Assembly (NCBI GenBank): GCA_035528475.1
Contig: DATKYO010000114.1
Span: forward strand, 8,233-72,232
Length of the DNA: 64,000 bases
Direction: 5' to 3'
Source: SD8 sp035528475
GTDB lineage: Archaea; Halobacteriota; Methanomicrobia; Methanomicrobiales; Methanospirillaceae
A program made the translations under genes and the position numbers. Below the pieces are notes generated by a model, which made no database searches, was not told the origin of the DNA, and worked only from the letters and a program-made list of their open reading frames with translations. Positions 34,490 through 43,707 of the stretch are shown in pieces (position 1 is the first letter of the stretch; each line of letters opens with the position of its first letter).

Positions 34490-34554
34490 GTGTGCTCTAT
34501 TTTATTGCGCCTGTTCACTAATTAATGTGACTGATTGAATCTTCAGGCCGGGAA

Positions 34555-35274
34555 TCACTCGCCCTTAATCTGGCATTTACGGCACTTGCTGCAGACTTCT
34601 GCAACCGGTTTAATCAATCCCTTTGTACAGAATGGCTCGAGATCATCCAAATCCCGCCTGTAGTAAATGTGTGGTACAAGGGAAATATGCGTGTATGACC
34701 CGCATGGCATTGAAAGCCTTCCGGCAATATATTCCTGAAGCCGCACAAGTGCGTACATATTTGCACCGGCAGCGGTGAGCATGTCATTGCTTCGGAAGAC
34801 CACTTTCATATGCAGATGATTGTTTCGAACAAGGCATTGGACCAGCTGGAGACATGGACAATCATCCAGTTTCTCGTCGATAAACGGGTTCCAGGTAATG
34901 GCTATCGCCCTCCTGCTCTGCCGGGCCTCGGATAATTTGCTGATGATATAGTCTATCTGGTTAATATGCAGCTCTTTTCCATCTGCACCCAGCCGGTCGC
35001 CCCAGTTAAACAGGCGGTCATGGTAATCATACTCGAACACCGAATCCGAACCAATGATCAGATCATTGGCGTACTTGTCCATGAATTTCTTCTGGAAGCG
35101 GGAGCATGGACTCACCATGGGTTCGGTGAGGGGATGATCGACCTTCATGGCCACTACATCAAATTCCACTGTGGCTTCATTGTCTTCGGTATCCAGCACC
35201 CATCCTTTTTCCAGTATCATCTTCACAACAAGTTCGTGTGCCCTGCCGACGGATGGGGCTTTGATGATCCTCAT
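34555..35274 (-). CDS. thyA: Archaeal thymidylate synthase
   Basis: Methylation of dUMP to dTMP, in methanogens with methylene-tetrahydromethanopterin as likely donor. 239 aa from ATG 35274 (MRIIKAPSVGRAHEL); ATG 35283 is also possible. ThyA-type blocks: LDDCPCLQLVQCLVRNNHLH (catalytic Cys region) and VVFRSNDMLTAAGANMYAL. The C-terminus has four cysteines (PFCTKG...CSKCRKC), a possible metal or Fe-S site. TATA-like CATTATATACT at about 35384-35394 gives a ~90-nt leader. Confidence 0.92.
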   Translation of the reverse strand: MRIIKAPSVGRAHELVVKMILEKGWVLDTEDNEATVEFDVVAMKVDHPLTEPMVSPCSRFQKKFMDKYANDLIIGSDSVFEYDYHDRLFNWGDRLGADGKELHINQIDYIISKLSEARQSRRAIAITWNPFIDEKLDDCPCLQLVQCLVRNNHLHMKVVFRSNDMLTAAGANMYALVRLQEYIAGRLSMPCGSYTHISLVPHIYYRRDLDDLEPFCTKGLIKPVAEVCSKCRKCQIKGE

Positions 35275-35567
35275 GGTGATCATGTTTGTGCATGGTATAG
35301 GTAAATGTATGGAGTTGGAATGGTGAACGGAATGGTAATGGCAGAAATTCGACAGTCGTATATCTCGTTTCGAGCTCATTTTATAGTATATAATGCTATT
35401 TTTTACCATAAAGAGAGAGATCTGCGCGTAGTTCGGTATAGTTCGTCAATTATCTCTGCATGGAGGTGACCCGGATCAGGCATGAGGGAACACCAAAAAA
35501 ACCGACATCCTCATACGCTTCACCGATTTAATCCCCTACAAACCCTTCTCTCCTTTCATGTTCGACC

Positions 35568-35729
35568 AAAAAAGATATATTAAGTGTTCCACTAATATTG
35601 AATCATATTCCGTTATTCGGAGTATGGAGCACAATGAACCGTCATTCGACACCTGTCGAAGACGATTCGGCCCGTGTGCATTGGATTGAACGTTCAGAAT
35701 TTGGACATGAGTAAGGAGGACAAAATATT
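35568..35729 (+). promoter_or_regulatory. S-layer gene promoter and leader
   Basis: GATATATTAAG (35574-35584) after an A-rich run is a strong TATA/BRE, predicting a start near 35605 and a ~125-nt leader. In the leader, TTCGACA-CC-TGTCGAA (35645-35660) is a perfect inverted repeat. A strong ribosome site AAGGAGG precedes the ATG at 35730. The 446-nt gap 35284-35729 also holds the divergent thyA promoter; no other gene is seen. Confidence 0.65.
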
Positions 35730-38303
35730 ATGACTAAGCGCTTTAGCCTTGCATTGATTGCAGTTGTGGCGCTGGCAATGCTAATCCTGCCAGCATCAGC
35801 AGCCGTCAATCAGATTGCTCAAGGTGGAGATGTGTTTATTGGTGAAGAGGGTCTTGATGTATCCGTAGCAGTCGGAGCATTCACCCAGGTTGCATGGTTT
35901 GCATCAGGGACCAACCCGAGCACCGACACACCTAACGCCGTACTAGCAGTAGGTACTCCCGCAGCTTTCTATGTTGCGCCTGCTGACTTCGTCGGCAAGA
36001 CTGGCAACTGGTACAGGTGGGACGGAGGAGCGACCCGCAACCAGGTTTCATTCAACGTTGTGGACCCCAACATCGCACTTAAGATCTGGGACCAGAACGC
36101 CAACAAGGATGTAACCGGAAAGTCCGTACCGACCGGTAACTTCGAGAACTTCAGAATTGAGACCAACATCTATTCGGTTACCGCCAGGCCCGGCTATGCA
36201 GGTGAGGGATTCGTCAACATCCGCGTAAAGACCGCTGATGGCGCAACCTACACCGCAATGTTCCAGTCTACCGCTGTTTCACTGCCATTGACCGGTCAGG
36301 TCGTTGACAGTTCACTCTGGTACTGGGTACCTGCAGGGGCTACAACCCAGGGATGGAACACCGGTGTGATGGATGTAAACGGCGCCCGTATGTATAAGGC
36401 CGGTGTGTACACTGTCTATGCCGAGGTTAGCCTCAACAAGCTGAAGGACAACTACAAAGCACCTGACGGCTCTGACTACACCGGAAAGACTGTCACCACC
36501 ACCAACACGGTGACCATCGCATCCGACACTGTCAAGATCGAGGCCAGCAAGGACGTTGTTGTTCGTGGCAACCCGTTCTCAATCACAGTCACCGGAAGGC
36601 CCAACACCTACTATGCAATCTGGGTAAAGGGAACCGGACAGATGACCGGTATTGGAACTGACCAGCCGCCGCTGTTACTGGCTGACCAGAAGGATGTCAG
36701 CAACGACCCGGTTGGCGGTCCCTACGACATTGGAACATATGAGTATGAGGGAGGCGCAGGACGCACCATCAAGGAGGACGTCCCGACAGCACCCGACAAC
36801 GGTGTATACTACTACGCCGCAGTAAAGACCTCCAACAGTGGAACTATCACAGTTGGATTCACTACCGGCTCTGACACCAAGGACAAGAAGTACACCCTCC
36901 GTGTAGAGAGAGGTCCCGGCGCACTGAACATGCCCGCACCGTGGGATGTCAATCTCTTTGGAACCGCATTCAAGTCTGATGAGGTTGATGTGAAGGTCGA
37001 GAAGGGAACCGTGACTGTCGTCGCGGCAGGTGACCAGAGCTACTTCCTTGGACAGGAAGTGAAGCTGTCCGGTACCAACTCTGAGACCGACACAGTGTAC
37101 CTGTTCATCACCGGTCCGAACCTGCCCGGCAATGGTGGTAAACTTACCGACCCCAGAAGTGCAGTAACCAACAACATCGCGGTAACATTTACCAACACTG
37201 ACGTTCTGGATGACAACACCTGGGAGTACAAGTGGCAGACCGCTAACTTGAACATCGATGCAGGTACCTACACCGTATACGCTGTAGCAACCCCGAACGA
37301 CAAGAACAACCTTGGCAACGCACAGTATGCAACCGTTTCCCTGATTGTCAGGAAGCCGTTTGTTAGTGCAACCGCCTCTCAGTCAACTGTCGCTTCTGGT
37401 GACAAGTTCTACCTCCGTGGAGTCGCAGAAGGCCAGCCCTCACAGGGTGTGGCTATCTGGATCATGGGTAAGAACTTCGTCCTGTATGACACAGAGAGCG
37501 TGAACTCTGACGGAACCTTCGAGAAGGAAGTTACCGAGGGAGTCACAGCCAACATGGCAAGCGGACAGTACTTCGTCGTTGTCCAGCATCCGATGTACAA
37601 TGACAATTTAGATGTCTATCCAAGAGCAGACGCTGGCTATGCAGCCCGCTACGTTGTTGGACCATACCCGATACAGGGTGCAGAGAACATTATCTTTACA
37701 CTCCAGGGACCGGGCAGCCTTCAGGGATCTGACGCAGCCGAGGCACTCGTCGTAGCCCTCGATAACCCGAGCGTGGACGACACCTACACCAAGCTTCAGT
37801 TCCTGATCGAGGAGCCCTCCGTAAGGATCAGCCCGATCACCGAGAAGATGGTCGGTGACAAGTTCGAGATCAAGGGAACCACCAACCTGGCCGTCGACGA
37901 TGAGCTGCTGGTTGAAGTCGTATCTTCATCCTTCCAGCCCACCCAGAAGACCCAGAGCGGTGAGTTCAGTGGCGCAACCGGCACTGTAAAGGTCGTGAAG
38001 GGCACCGAAGGCTTCAACACCTGGGCAATTCCCGTCGACACCACCACATTCAAGCCCGATGAGTACATCGTGACTGTTGCTGGTGTTACTGTAGACGTGA
38101 CCGCAAACGCGCTCTTCAACATTGTTGAAGTGCAGCCGACCACTGTTGTCACCACCGTGCCGCCCACAACCGGAGGACCAACTGCACCTCCAACCACCGT
38201 ACCGCCAACCGCCGAACCGACACCCACTACGCCTGGTTTCGGAGCACTGGTTGCACTGGTAGGTCTTGGAGCAGTTGCATTCCTGATCGTGCGCAAGCAC
38301 TAA
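35730..38303 (+). CDS. S-layer protein with PGF-CTERM anchor
   Basis: Probably the major surface-layer protein. 857 aa: Sec signal peptide 1-24 (cleavage after PASA), a long beta-rich extracellular region with repeated Ig-like segments (for example VKIEASKDVVVRGNPFSITV, then VTVVAAGDQSYFLGQEVKLS and VSATASQSTVASGDKFYLRG), a Thr/Pro linker (about 805-834), and PGFGALVALVGLGAVAFLIV plus RKH, the PGF-CTERM signal cut by archaeosortase A for lipid attachment. N-X-T/S sites suggest glycosylation. Codons are strongly biased (GAC, AAC, ACC, AAG), as expected for high expression. Confidence 0.9.
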   Translation: MTKRFSLALIAVVALAMLILPASAAVNQIAQGGDVFIGEEGLDVSVAVGAFTQVAWFASGTNPSTDTPNAVLAVGTPAAFYVAPADFVGKTGNWYRWDGGATRNQVSFNVVDPNIALKIWDQNANKDVTGKSVPTGNFENFRIETNIYSVTARPGYAGEGFVNIRVKTADGATYTAMFQSTAVSLPLTGQVVDSSLWYWVPAGATTQGWNTGVMDVNGARMYKAGVYTVYAEVSLNKLKDNYKAPDGSDYTGKTVTTTNTVTIASDTVKIEASKDVVVRGNPFSITVTGRPNTYYAIWVKGTGQMTGIGTDQPPLLLADQKDVSNDPVGGPYDIGTYEYEGGAGRTIKEDVPTAPDNGVYYYAAVKTSNSGTITVGFTTGSDTKDKKYTLRVERGPGALNMPAPWDVNLFGTAFKSDEVDVKVEKGTVTVVAAGDQSYFLGQEVKLSGTNSETDTVYLFITGPNLPGNGGKLTDPRSAVTNNIAVTFTNTDVLDDNTWEYKWQTANLNIDAGTYTVYAVATPNDKNNLGNAQYATVSLIVRKPFVSATASQSTVASGDKFYLRGVAEGQPSQGVAIWIMGKNFVLYDTESVNSDGTFEKEVTEGVTANMASGQYFVVVQHPMYNDNLDVYPRADAGYAARYVVGPYPIQGAENIIFTLQGPGSLQGSDAAEALVVALDNPSVDDTYTKLQFLIEEPSVRISPITEKMVGDKFEIKGTTNLAVDDELLVEVVSSSFQPTQKTQSGEFSGATGTVKVVKGTEGFNTWAIPVDTTTFKPDEYIVTVAGVTVDVTANALFNIVEVQPTTVVTTVPPTTGGPTAPPTTVPPTAEPTPTTPGFGALVALVGLGAVAFLIVRKH

Positions 38304-38318
38304 ACACCAAAAATCAAC

Positions 38319-38325
38319 TTTTTTT
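38319..38325 (+). terminator. Poly-T terminator of the S-layer gene
   Basis: T7 run 16 nt after the stop codon. This is the archaeal oligo-T type of terminator. Confidence 0.5.
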
Positions 38326-38499
38326 CGGCTCTTTAAGAAAAATTAACGAACATTCTTACGGAAAGCACCTTTAATTTCCGCCTGCCCTGCCCTCCCGGAT
38401 TGATTGAATTTCCGGATACAAGGCAGCGACATACAGGGATTTATAAGATTGAGAGGATATACTCCCGTGATAGATTTTTCCATTCTGGAGACGTCCACC

Positions 38500-40026
38500 A
38501 TGAAGCTTACTGCAAAATTGATTGATATCGGAACCCGGGAAGTGATGCTGAATATTGAAGATGCGAGGGCCATAGGAGTTCTTTCCGGGGACAGGGTGCA
38601 GATTCTCAACCAGGATGGGGGGATTTCTGTTGCTGCGTTTGTCGATACGACAACATCCATCATCCCAAGGGGAACTATTGGTATCTACCGCATAACAAAC
38701 GAACGTCTCTCTGCACAGGATGGAATAACTGTAGAGGTGAGGCTGGCAGAACGACCTCAATCTCTCACATATATCAAAAAGAAGATGGATGGAGAGCGTC
38801 TTTCCAAAGAAGAGACCTATGCCATCATAGAGGACGTGGTAAACGACGATCTCTCCCCAGCGGAACTTACTGCCTATATCACGACCTGCTATATCAATGA
38901 GATGGACATGGACGAGGTAGAACACCTGACCCGTGCCATGGTGGATACAGGGGAGAAACTCACTTTCCATACCCACCCGATTGTGGACAAGCATTCTATT
39001 GGGGGTGTTCCCGGAAACAAAATCTCTCTCCTGGTGGTACCCATCATTGCTGCCAGTGGGTTGAAAATCCCAAAGACCAGCTCCCGGGCAATTACAGGAG
39101 CCGGAGGCACAGCTGACCTGATGGAAGTGCTGGCGCCTGTCGAATTTTCCTCAAGCGAAGTCCAGCAGATGACAATGAAGGTTGGAGGGGCAATTGTCTG
39201 GGGAGGTGCAACAAACATCGCCCCTGCAGACGACCGCATCATTATCCACGAGTATCCATTCAGGATCGATGCCCGTGGCCAGATGCTGGCCAGTGTAATG
39301 GCAAAGAAATACGCTGTAGGGGCGGACCTGGTTGTAATCGACATCCCTGTTGGCTTGCATGCCAAGGTAACCACGGTGCAGGAAGGGCGTAAACTGGCCC
39401 GGGAATTCATCGAGATCGGAGAGAGGCTGAATATGAGGGTTGAATGTGCCCTGACCTACGGGGATTCGCCGGTCGGAAGGACCATTGGCCCCAACCTTGA
39501 AGTAAGAGAGGCATTGAGCATTCTGGAAGGTTCGGATGTTCCCGGGTCCCTCCTCCAGAAAAGCCTTGCAATCGCCGGAATAGCTCTTGAAATGTCTGGA
39601 AAGGCCCCTGTCAGCATGGGGAGTAAAATGGCCGGAGAAATTCTTCATCGCGGGGATGCGCTGAAAAAATTCAGGGAGATAATTGAGATCCAGGGTGGAG
39701 ACCCGGATGTGAGATCAGAGGATATTGTTCCTGGAAAATATGAATTTGTGGTAAATGCCCCTGCAAATGGCTATGTAATCGAATTAAACAACAAATCACT
39801 CATCAGCCTGGCACGGACGGCCGGCGCCCCTCATGATCGGGGTGCGGGAATTCTCCTTCATGCCAAGAAAGGGAGCCGGGTAGAGAAAGGCGAGCCCATT
39901 TTTACCCTGTATGCGGACAGAAGCTGGAGGCTTCAGAATGCAATAGAGCAGGGCAGGCAGCTTATGCCTGTTGTAGTGGAAGGAATGCTCCTGGACAGGG
40001 TGCCCCACGAGGTTGCGTGGGAGTAA
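38500..40026 (+). CDS. deoA: AMP phosphorylase
   Basis: Phosphorolysis of AMP, CMP and UMP to base and ribose 1,5-bisphosphate; feeds the archaeal NMP route with R15P isomerase and type III RubisCO (neither in the window). 508 aa from ATG 38500, with GGAG 10 nt upstream. N-terminal barrel about 1-85, then the thymidine phosphorylase-like core with KHSIGGVPGNKISLLVVPI and TSSRAITGAGGTADLMEVLA. The extra N-terminal domain and length separate it from bacterial thymidine phosphorylase (~440 aa). Confidence 0.94.
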   Translation: MKLTAKLIDIGTREVMLNIEDARAIGVLSGDRVQILNQDGGISVAAFVDTTTSIIPRGTIGIYRITNERLSAQDGITVEVRLAERPQSLTYIKKKMDGERLSKEETYAIIEDVVNDDLSPAELTAYITTCYINEMDMDEVEHLTRAMVDTGEKLTFHTHPIVDKHSIGGVPGNKISLLVVPIIAASGLKIPKTSSRAITGAGGTADLMEVLAPVEFSSSEVQQMTMKVGGAIVWGGATNIAPADDRIIIHEYPFRIDARGQMLASVMAKKYAVGADLVVIDIPVGLHAKVTTVQEGRKLAREFIEIGERLNMRVECALTYGDSPVGRTIGPNLEVREALSILEGSDVPGSLLQKSLAIAGIALEMSGKAPVSMGSKMAGEILHRGDALKKFREIIEIQGGDPDVRSEDIVPGKYEFVVNAPANGYVIELNNKSLISLARTAGAPHDRGAGILLHAKKGSRVEKGEPIFTLYADRSWRLQNAIEQGRQLMPVVVEGMLLDRVPHEVAWE

Positions 40027-40310
40027 GTATCCGGGTTTTCATTTTTCCTTTAATAAATACAGAAGTGAACCCTTGTAATGGGCATTTTGCCGGCACCCTT
40101 TGATCCGATGAAACCCTCAACCAGATTGATGACTAAAATGATGACTATAAACTGCAGTTTTATGTGGGGACTATATCACCATCCGGCAGTTATGGGACAC
40201 CACTTATCGGCTCAGTGTGCTGGTGGAAGGGAACATCAACCTGTTTGGGAATGAATCGGTCATAAACTTCACAAACCCGCTTCTCGGTGATACCACGAAA
40301 AAAAATACAG

Positions 40311-40382
40311 TGGACCCAGCGGGAATCGAACCCGCGTCCTTGGGTCCGAAGCCCAAGAGGATATCCTCTACCCTATGGATCC
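40311..40382 (-). tRNA. tRNA-Arg (TCG)
   Basis: Minus strand. Acceptor GGATCCA with TGGGTCC, discriminator A. Anticodon loop CTTCGGA (TCG). T-arm GCGGGTTCGATTCCCGC. 72 nt. Its upstream region is shared with the divergent dUTPase-like gene and contains TATA-like sequence for both. Confidence 0.93.
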
Positions 40383-40438
40383 TTCCCGACATTAGGAATC
40401 ATAAGATATTAAGCATTTTCGAATGTACTTATTTAAAG

Positions 40439-40876
40439 ATGATACTCTCATCCAGGGAGATGGTCCACAGGTTAGGGGAGAGAAGCAGCGATGGTGACCT
40501 TGTTATCAGGCCCTATTCCCAGGAATGCCAGCAACCGGCGTCCTATGATCTCCGTGTGGCAGAAAGCATAGTCCTTCCGCCTGCAATCTGTACTCTTGTT
40601 CATACCATTGAATGGGTTGAGCTACCGCCTGATCTGGCTGCAACCCTCAGATGCCGCTCCTCGTTCGGACGACAGGGGGTTCTTGTGACTGCAGGATTTG
40701 TGGATCCCGGATTCAGGGGACAGCTCACCCTCGGTCTGATAAATATGGGGGGAGAGCATATTGCATTACACAAAAATGATCGGGTAGTACAGATGATAAT
40801 TCATCAGGTCGTCGAAGGGGACCAGAATTACGAGGGACGCTACCAGGACAGTAACGGAACTGTACAGGCGAGATGA
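40439..40876 (+). CDS. dut: dUTPase (dCTP deaminase family)
   Basis: Trimeric dUTPase/dCTP deaminase fold, 145 aa. Blocks QPASYDLRVAES, RCRSSFGRQGVLVTAGFVDP and FRGQLTLGLINMGGEHIAL. The position of the catalytic deaminase glutamate (E138 in E. coli Dcd, in VLEFYNSG) is Gly here (TLGLINMG), as expected for a dUTP diphosphatase that cannot deaminate. The Asp of the substrate loop (VDPGF) is kept. Start ATG 40439 lies ~30 nt after a TATA-like AGATATTAAGC, so the mRNA may be almost leaderless. Stop overlaps the next gene (ATGA). Confidence 0.82.
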   Translation: MILSSREMVHRLGERSSDGDLVIRPYSQECQQPASYDLRVAESIVLPPAICTLVHTIEWVELPPDLAATLRCRSSFGRQGVLVTAGFVDPGFRGQLTLGLINMGGEHIALHKNDRVVQMIIHQVVEGDQNYEGRYQDSNGTVQAR

Positions 40877-41829
40877 ACATGATCCGGACAGAAAGAAAGT
40901 ATATTGAAATCCTCCGCATCCTCAAGGAGTTTCAGGAACCTGTTGGCGCGAAGAGACTCTCCGAACTGATGGCAGAGCGGGGTTTTGTGCTGAGTGACAG
41001 GGCCGTGCAGTACTATTTGCGCTATCTGGATGAGATGGGATTCACTGAAAAAGTAGGGAATATGGGCCGGGTGCTGACTCCCTATGGCATAGCGGAGACA
41101 GAGAGTGCACTGGTCGGGGACCGGATAGGTTTTATCATTTCAAAACTAGAACGCCTGGCTTTCAGGAGTACATTTGACCCTCTTACTAATACCGGGGACG
41201 TGGCGTACAACCTGTCATATATTCCAAAAGATCGGCTTGAGGAAGCACTTGCTGCATACGATGATGTAATAAAGGCACAATGCGGGTTTTTTTCATCATA
41301 TAAAATTCTCGACAATGATTCCCGGATTCCTGAAGGGCATGTGGGGATAATGACAATCTGCAGTATCACCATGGACGGAGTCTTTCAGAGGAGGGGGATT
41401 CCGGTGAGGATGGCGTATGGGGGGCGATTGGCAGTTGAACATGGTCAACCGGTAAAATTTGTAGACCTGATAGGATACCGGGGGACCACAATTGATCCCC
41501 TTCAACTTTTCATTTCCGCAGGACTAACCTCTCTCTCTATGATGGTATCGACAGGGACAGGAACCGGTCTGGCCAACGTCAGGGAGGTTCCCACATCCTC
41601 TGAGACCCGAGTCAGGGAGATTATTGCGGAAATGAAAAATTGTGGTTTTATGTTCCCTGTAACAATGGGAACATCAGTATTTAATTTAAAATCTGATCCG
41701 TACCGTCTTTCCATTGTTTCATTCAGCGGCATGAATTTTATTGCCAATACCTTCGAGAAAGGAATACCAATTAAAACAGAAATAGGGGCAGGAAACGTCT
41801 CATTTTCCAAAATGGTCTCTGGAAATTAG
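40873..41829 (+). CDS. NrpR-type transcriptional regulator
   Basis: 318 aa. Winged helix at residues ~1-70 (YIEILRILKEFQEPVGAKRL, LSDRAVQYYLRYLDEMGF), then one NrpR (DUF128) effector domain (~80-312) with TDPLTNT-like FDPLTNTGDVAYNLSYI, GIMTICSITMDGVFQRRGIP and YRGTTIDPLQLFI. In methanogens NrpR represses nitrogen-assimilation operons and is relieved by 2-oxoglutarate; some species split or duplicate the domain. Its coupling to the dUTPase-like gene is unexplained. Confidence 0.9.
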   Translation: MNMIRTERKYIEILRILKEFQEPVGAKRLSELMAERGFVLSDRAVQYYLRYLDEMGFTEKVGNMGRVLTPYGIAETESALVGDRIGFIISKLERLAFRSTFDPLTNTGDVAYNLSYIPKDRLEEALAAYDDVIKAQCGFFSSYKILDNDSRIPEGHVGIMTICSITMDGVFQRRGIPVRMAYGGRLAVEHGQPVKFVDLIGYRGTTIDPLQLFISAGLTSLSMMVSTGTGTGLANVREVPTSSETRVREIIAEMKNCGFMFPVTMGTSVFNLKSDPYRLSIVSFSGMNFIANTFEKGIPIKTEIGAGNVSFSKMVSGN

Positions 41830-43229
41830 AGCCAGAAAATATCCCTCTCCTTTCGACTCTCCTGATTTTCGTTATCCCCGGATTCTGCGACTTCTTTGTT
41901 GCCGGATTTTTGATTGAAATATTCTGTAGGCTCACGATCTTCCTTTTTTATAGATGAAGGCCCTACCGAAAGGATATGAGTCGAGTAGTCGTCATTTCTC
42001 GTTCTGATGCCGGATGATTCATTTGGATCGGACATTCTGGAATCAGGTTTCTCACCGATAGGGGATGCATGCTCAGGGACACCATACAGTTCGTTCCGAA
42101 AGGCCCTGAGTTCATCCAGGCGTGGTATATTCTCAAGGCCTGCCAGGATGATGATGATCGAAAGATACCCGGTATTATTGACAGGATAATCTCCTGAACG
42201 GACTTCGAGACCCCTGATACTTCTGTCTATCCATTTTCGCACCATCATGAATCCTTTCATACTCATCTCATGGGAGGGACCGGCAATGAGGATGAGCGCT
42301 TTGTGCGCGGTAGAAAGATCGCAGGGCGTTGATATTTCTTCATAGATGGCCTTTTTTGCCAGTTCAACAACTCTTAAAGCTTTTTTATGCCCCTCTTCAA
42401 TAGACGGTGATACAGAACGCAGCCGGTTAATGAGATCAAACTGGGGTGAGTCTACCTGGGCAACGGCATAGCCAATGGTGATGAATCCCATCCCTTTGAT
42501 GGTATTGAGCACTTCTCCCGCATCAAGGACCACCTCCGCGATCTCCATTCTCCCCCTCTCATTGAATTCTCCTGCTCTCAAAATAAGCCCGATTCTACGA
42601 GATATCACCTCATTTAAGAGACGATATGCCTTCTTTCTCCTGCTTTCAGGAACCTGCTTCCGCTTTGCTGGAAGGAAACGTTCCAGATCCGAGCGCTCTT
42701 CGGGGGCGTCAAGCTGATCCGCGATTTTATGGAACCACGTCTGGTTATCAAAGAGTATGACGCCGTCAAGTTCTGGTTTCTGGGCATCGATTTGCAGGGC
42801 TGCCTTTGCAGATATGGTGCTCCCTTCACGGGAACAGGGGAGGATAAAAAGTCCAAAAACAGGCTCATACATTGATTTCCGTATGGCAGCAGTCAATTCC
42901 GGGATGATGTCGGCACCTGTACCTCCCATTCCGGCACAGAGAATTATAGCATCAATATCGCCGGAATCCAGGCTCTGAATCTTTGCTATCACTTCTTCAA
43001 TGGGAATGGCCGTCAGAAAATCTTCGGATTCTCCGGGATAAAGGGGCTGGAAAAAGATCTTCTGTTCCTTTGGTACATGTTCCAGGCCGTTCAAATCTTC
43101 TGCATTGTTATCAACCGCAAGACCAGACAGGCAGTGGATAGCCCCGAATCTCTGGTCCTGTGCGTACAGGGAATCCACAAGACGACATCCGCCACCACCA
43201 AGACCGACTATCAGCACACGCATTCCCAC
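41826..43229 (-). CDS. Non-canonical tubulin/FtsZ-like protein
   Basis: 467 aa. N-terminal Rossmann start VLIVGLGGGGCRLVDSLYAQ and CAGMGGTGADIIPEL (about 97-111), which resembles the tubulin signature GGGTGTG loop but is degenerate. The middle part fits an FtsZ-like C-terminal domain; from about 395 the protein is hydrophilic and probably unstructured, ending in DIFWL. It is neither FtsZ nor clear CetZ. GTG 43229 has AGGAG 7 nt upstream; ATG 43223 is an alternative. TATA-like GGTATATAATAC at 43256-43267. Convergent with the NrpR-like gene, stops overlapping by 4 nt. Confidence 0.75.
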   Translation of the reverse strand: MGMRVLIVGLGGGGCRLVDSLYAQDQRFGAIHCLSGLAVDNNAEDLNGLEHVPKEQKIFFQPLYPGESEDFLTAIPIEEVIAKIQSLDSGDIDAIILCAGMGGTGADIIPELTAAIRKSMYEPVFGLFILPCSREGSTISAKAALQIDAQKPELDGVILFDNQTWFHKIADQLDAPEERSDLERFLPAKRKQVPESRRKKAYRLLNEVISRRIGLILRAGEFNERGRMEIAEVVLDAGEVLNTIKGMGFITIGYAVAQVDSPQFDLINRLRSVSPSIEEGHKKALRVVELAKKAIYEEISTPCDLSTAHKALILIAGPSHEMSMKGFMMVRKWIDRSIRGLEVRSGDYPVNNTGYLSIIIILAGLENIPRLDELRAFRNELYGVPEHASPIGEKPDSRMSDPNESSGIRTRNDDYSTHILSVGPSSIKKEDREPTEYFNQKSGNKEVAESGDNENQESRKERDIFWL

Positions 43230-43269
43230 ACATCTCCTATTGAGCTATTTCCCTTGTATTATATACCGA

Positions 43270-43707
43270 TATGAATCTATACTGAAAGGATTTCCTGCGA
43301 AAATTTCCGGTATTCTCCGTGTGGAAAGATCCGATGATTCGGGCTATACCGGATTGGTTATCGTTCCAATCAGATATTTAGTTCTCCCAGAATAGTAAAG
43401 AATTAATCGGATAAAGTGTTTCTGATGATATTTTTCGAGTTTTAACCCACGATATCCTGATTTATCGGCAGGATGGGACACAGTATGATAACATTTCCCC
43501 TCAACTTTTGATGGGTGAAACGAACAATCCATACTCCTCACACTGAAATCACATTGCGTTCTCCTTGAAATAAGGTTGAGTATACACAAAAAAACCAAGA
43601 ATATTGAGTATTTCTGATTGAATCCCTGAAAAATACTGAAAAGAGCAATAAAAAATCATAACTTATTTAATTCCCTGCTCCATATTACACACTGAGGTGA
43701 ATTTACC
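43270..43707 (+). other. Intergenic region upstream of mer
   Basis: About 440 nt of AT-rich sequence between the tubulin-like gene (divergent) and mer. It holds a TATA-like ACTTATTTAA (43669-43678) and GAGGTGA (43694-43700), the mer ribosome site. I see no convincing gene; a minus-strand reading frame at 43344-43598 has poor coding character. The length leaves room for regulation of mer. Confidence 0.5.

Noticed and set aside
40217..40438. Upstream extension of the dUTPase-like gene
   Set aside because: It would run antisense through tRNA-Arg; the family start is at 40439.
43475..43550. Box C/D sRNA-like sequence (TATGATAA ... CACTGAAA)
   Set aside because: The C box is imperfect, no clear D'/C' pair and no terminal stem were found.
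43344..43598. Minus-strand 84-codon frame upstream of mer
   Set aside because: Composition is not protein-like and there is no ribosome site; treated as intergenic.
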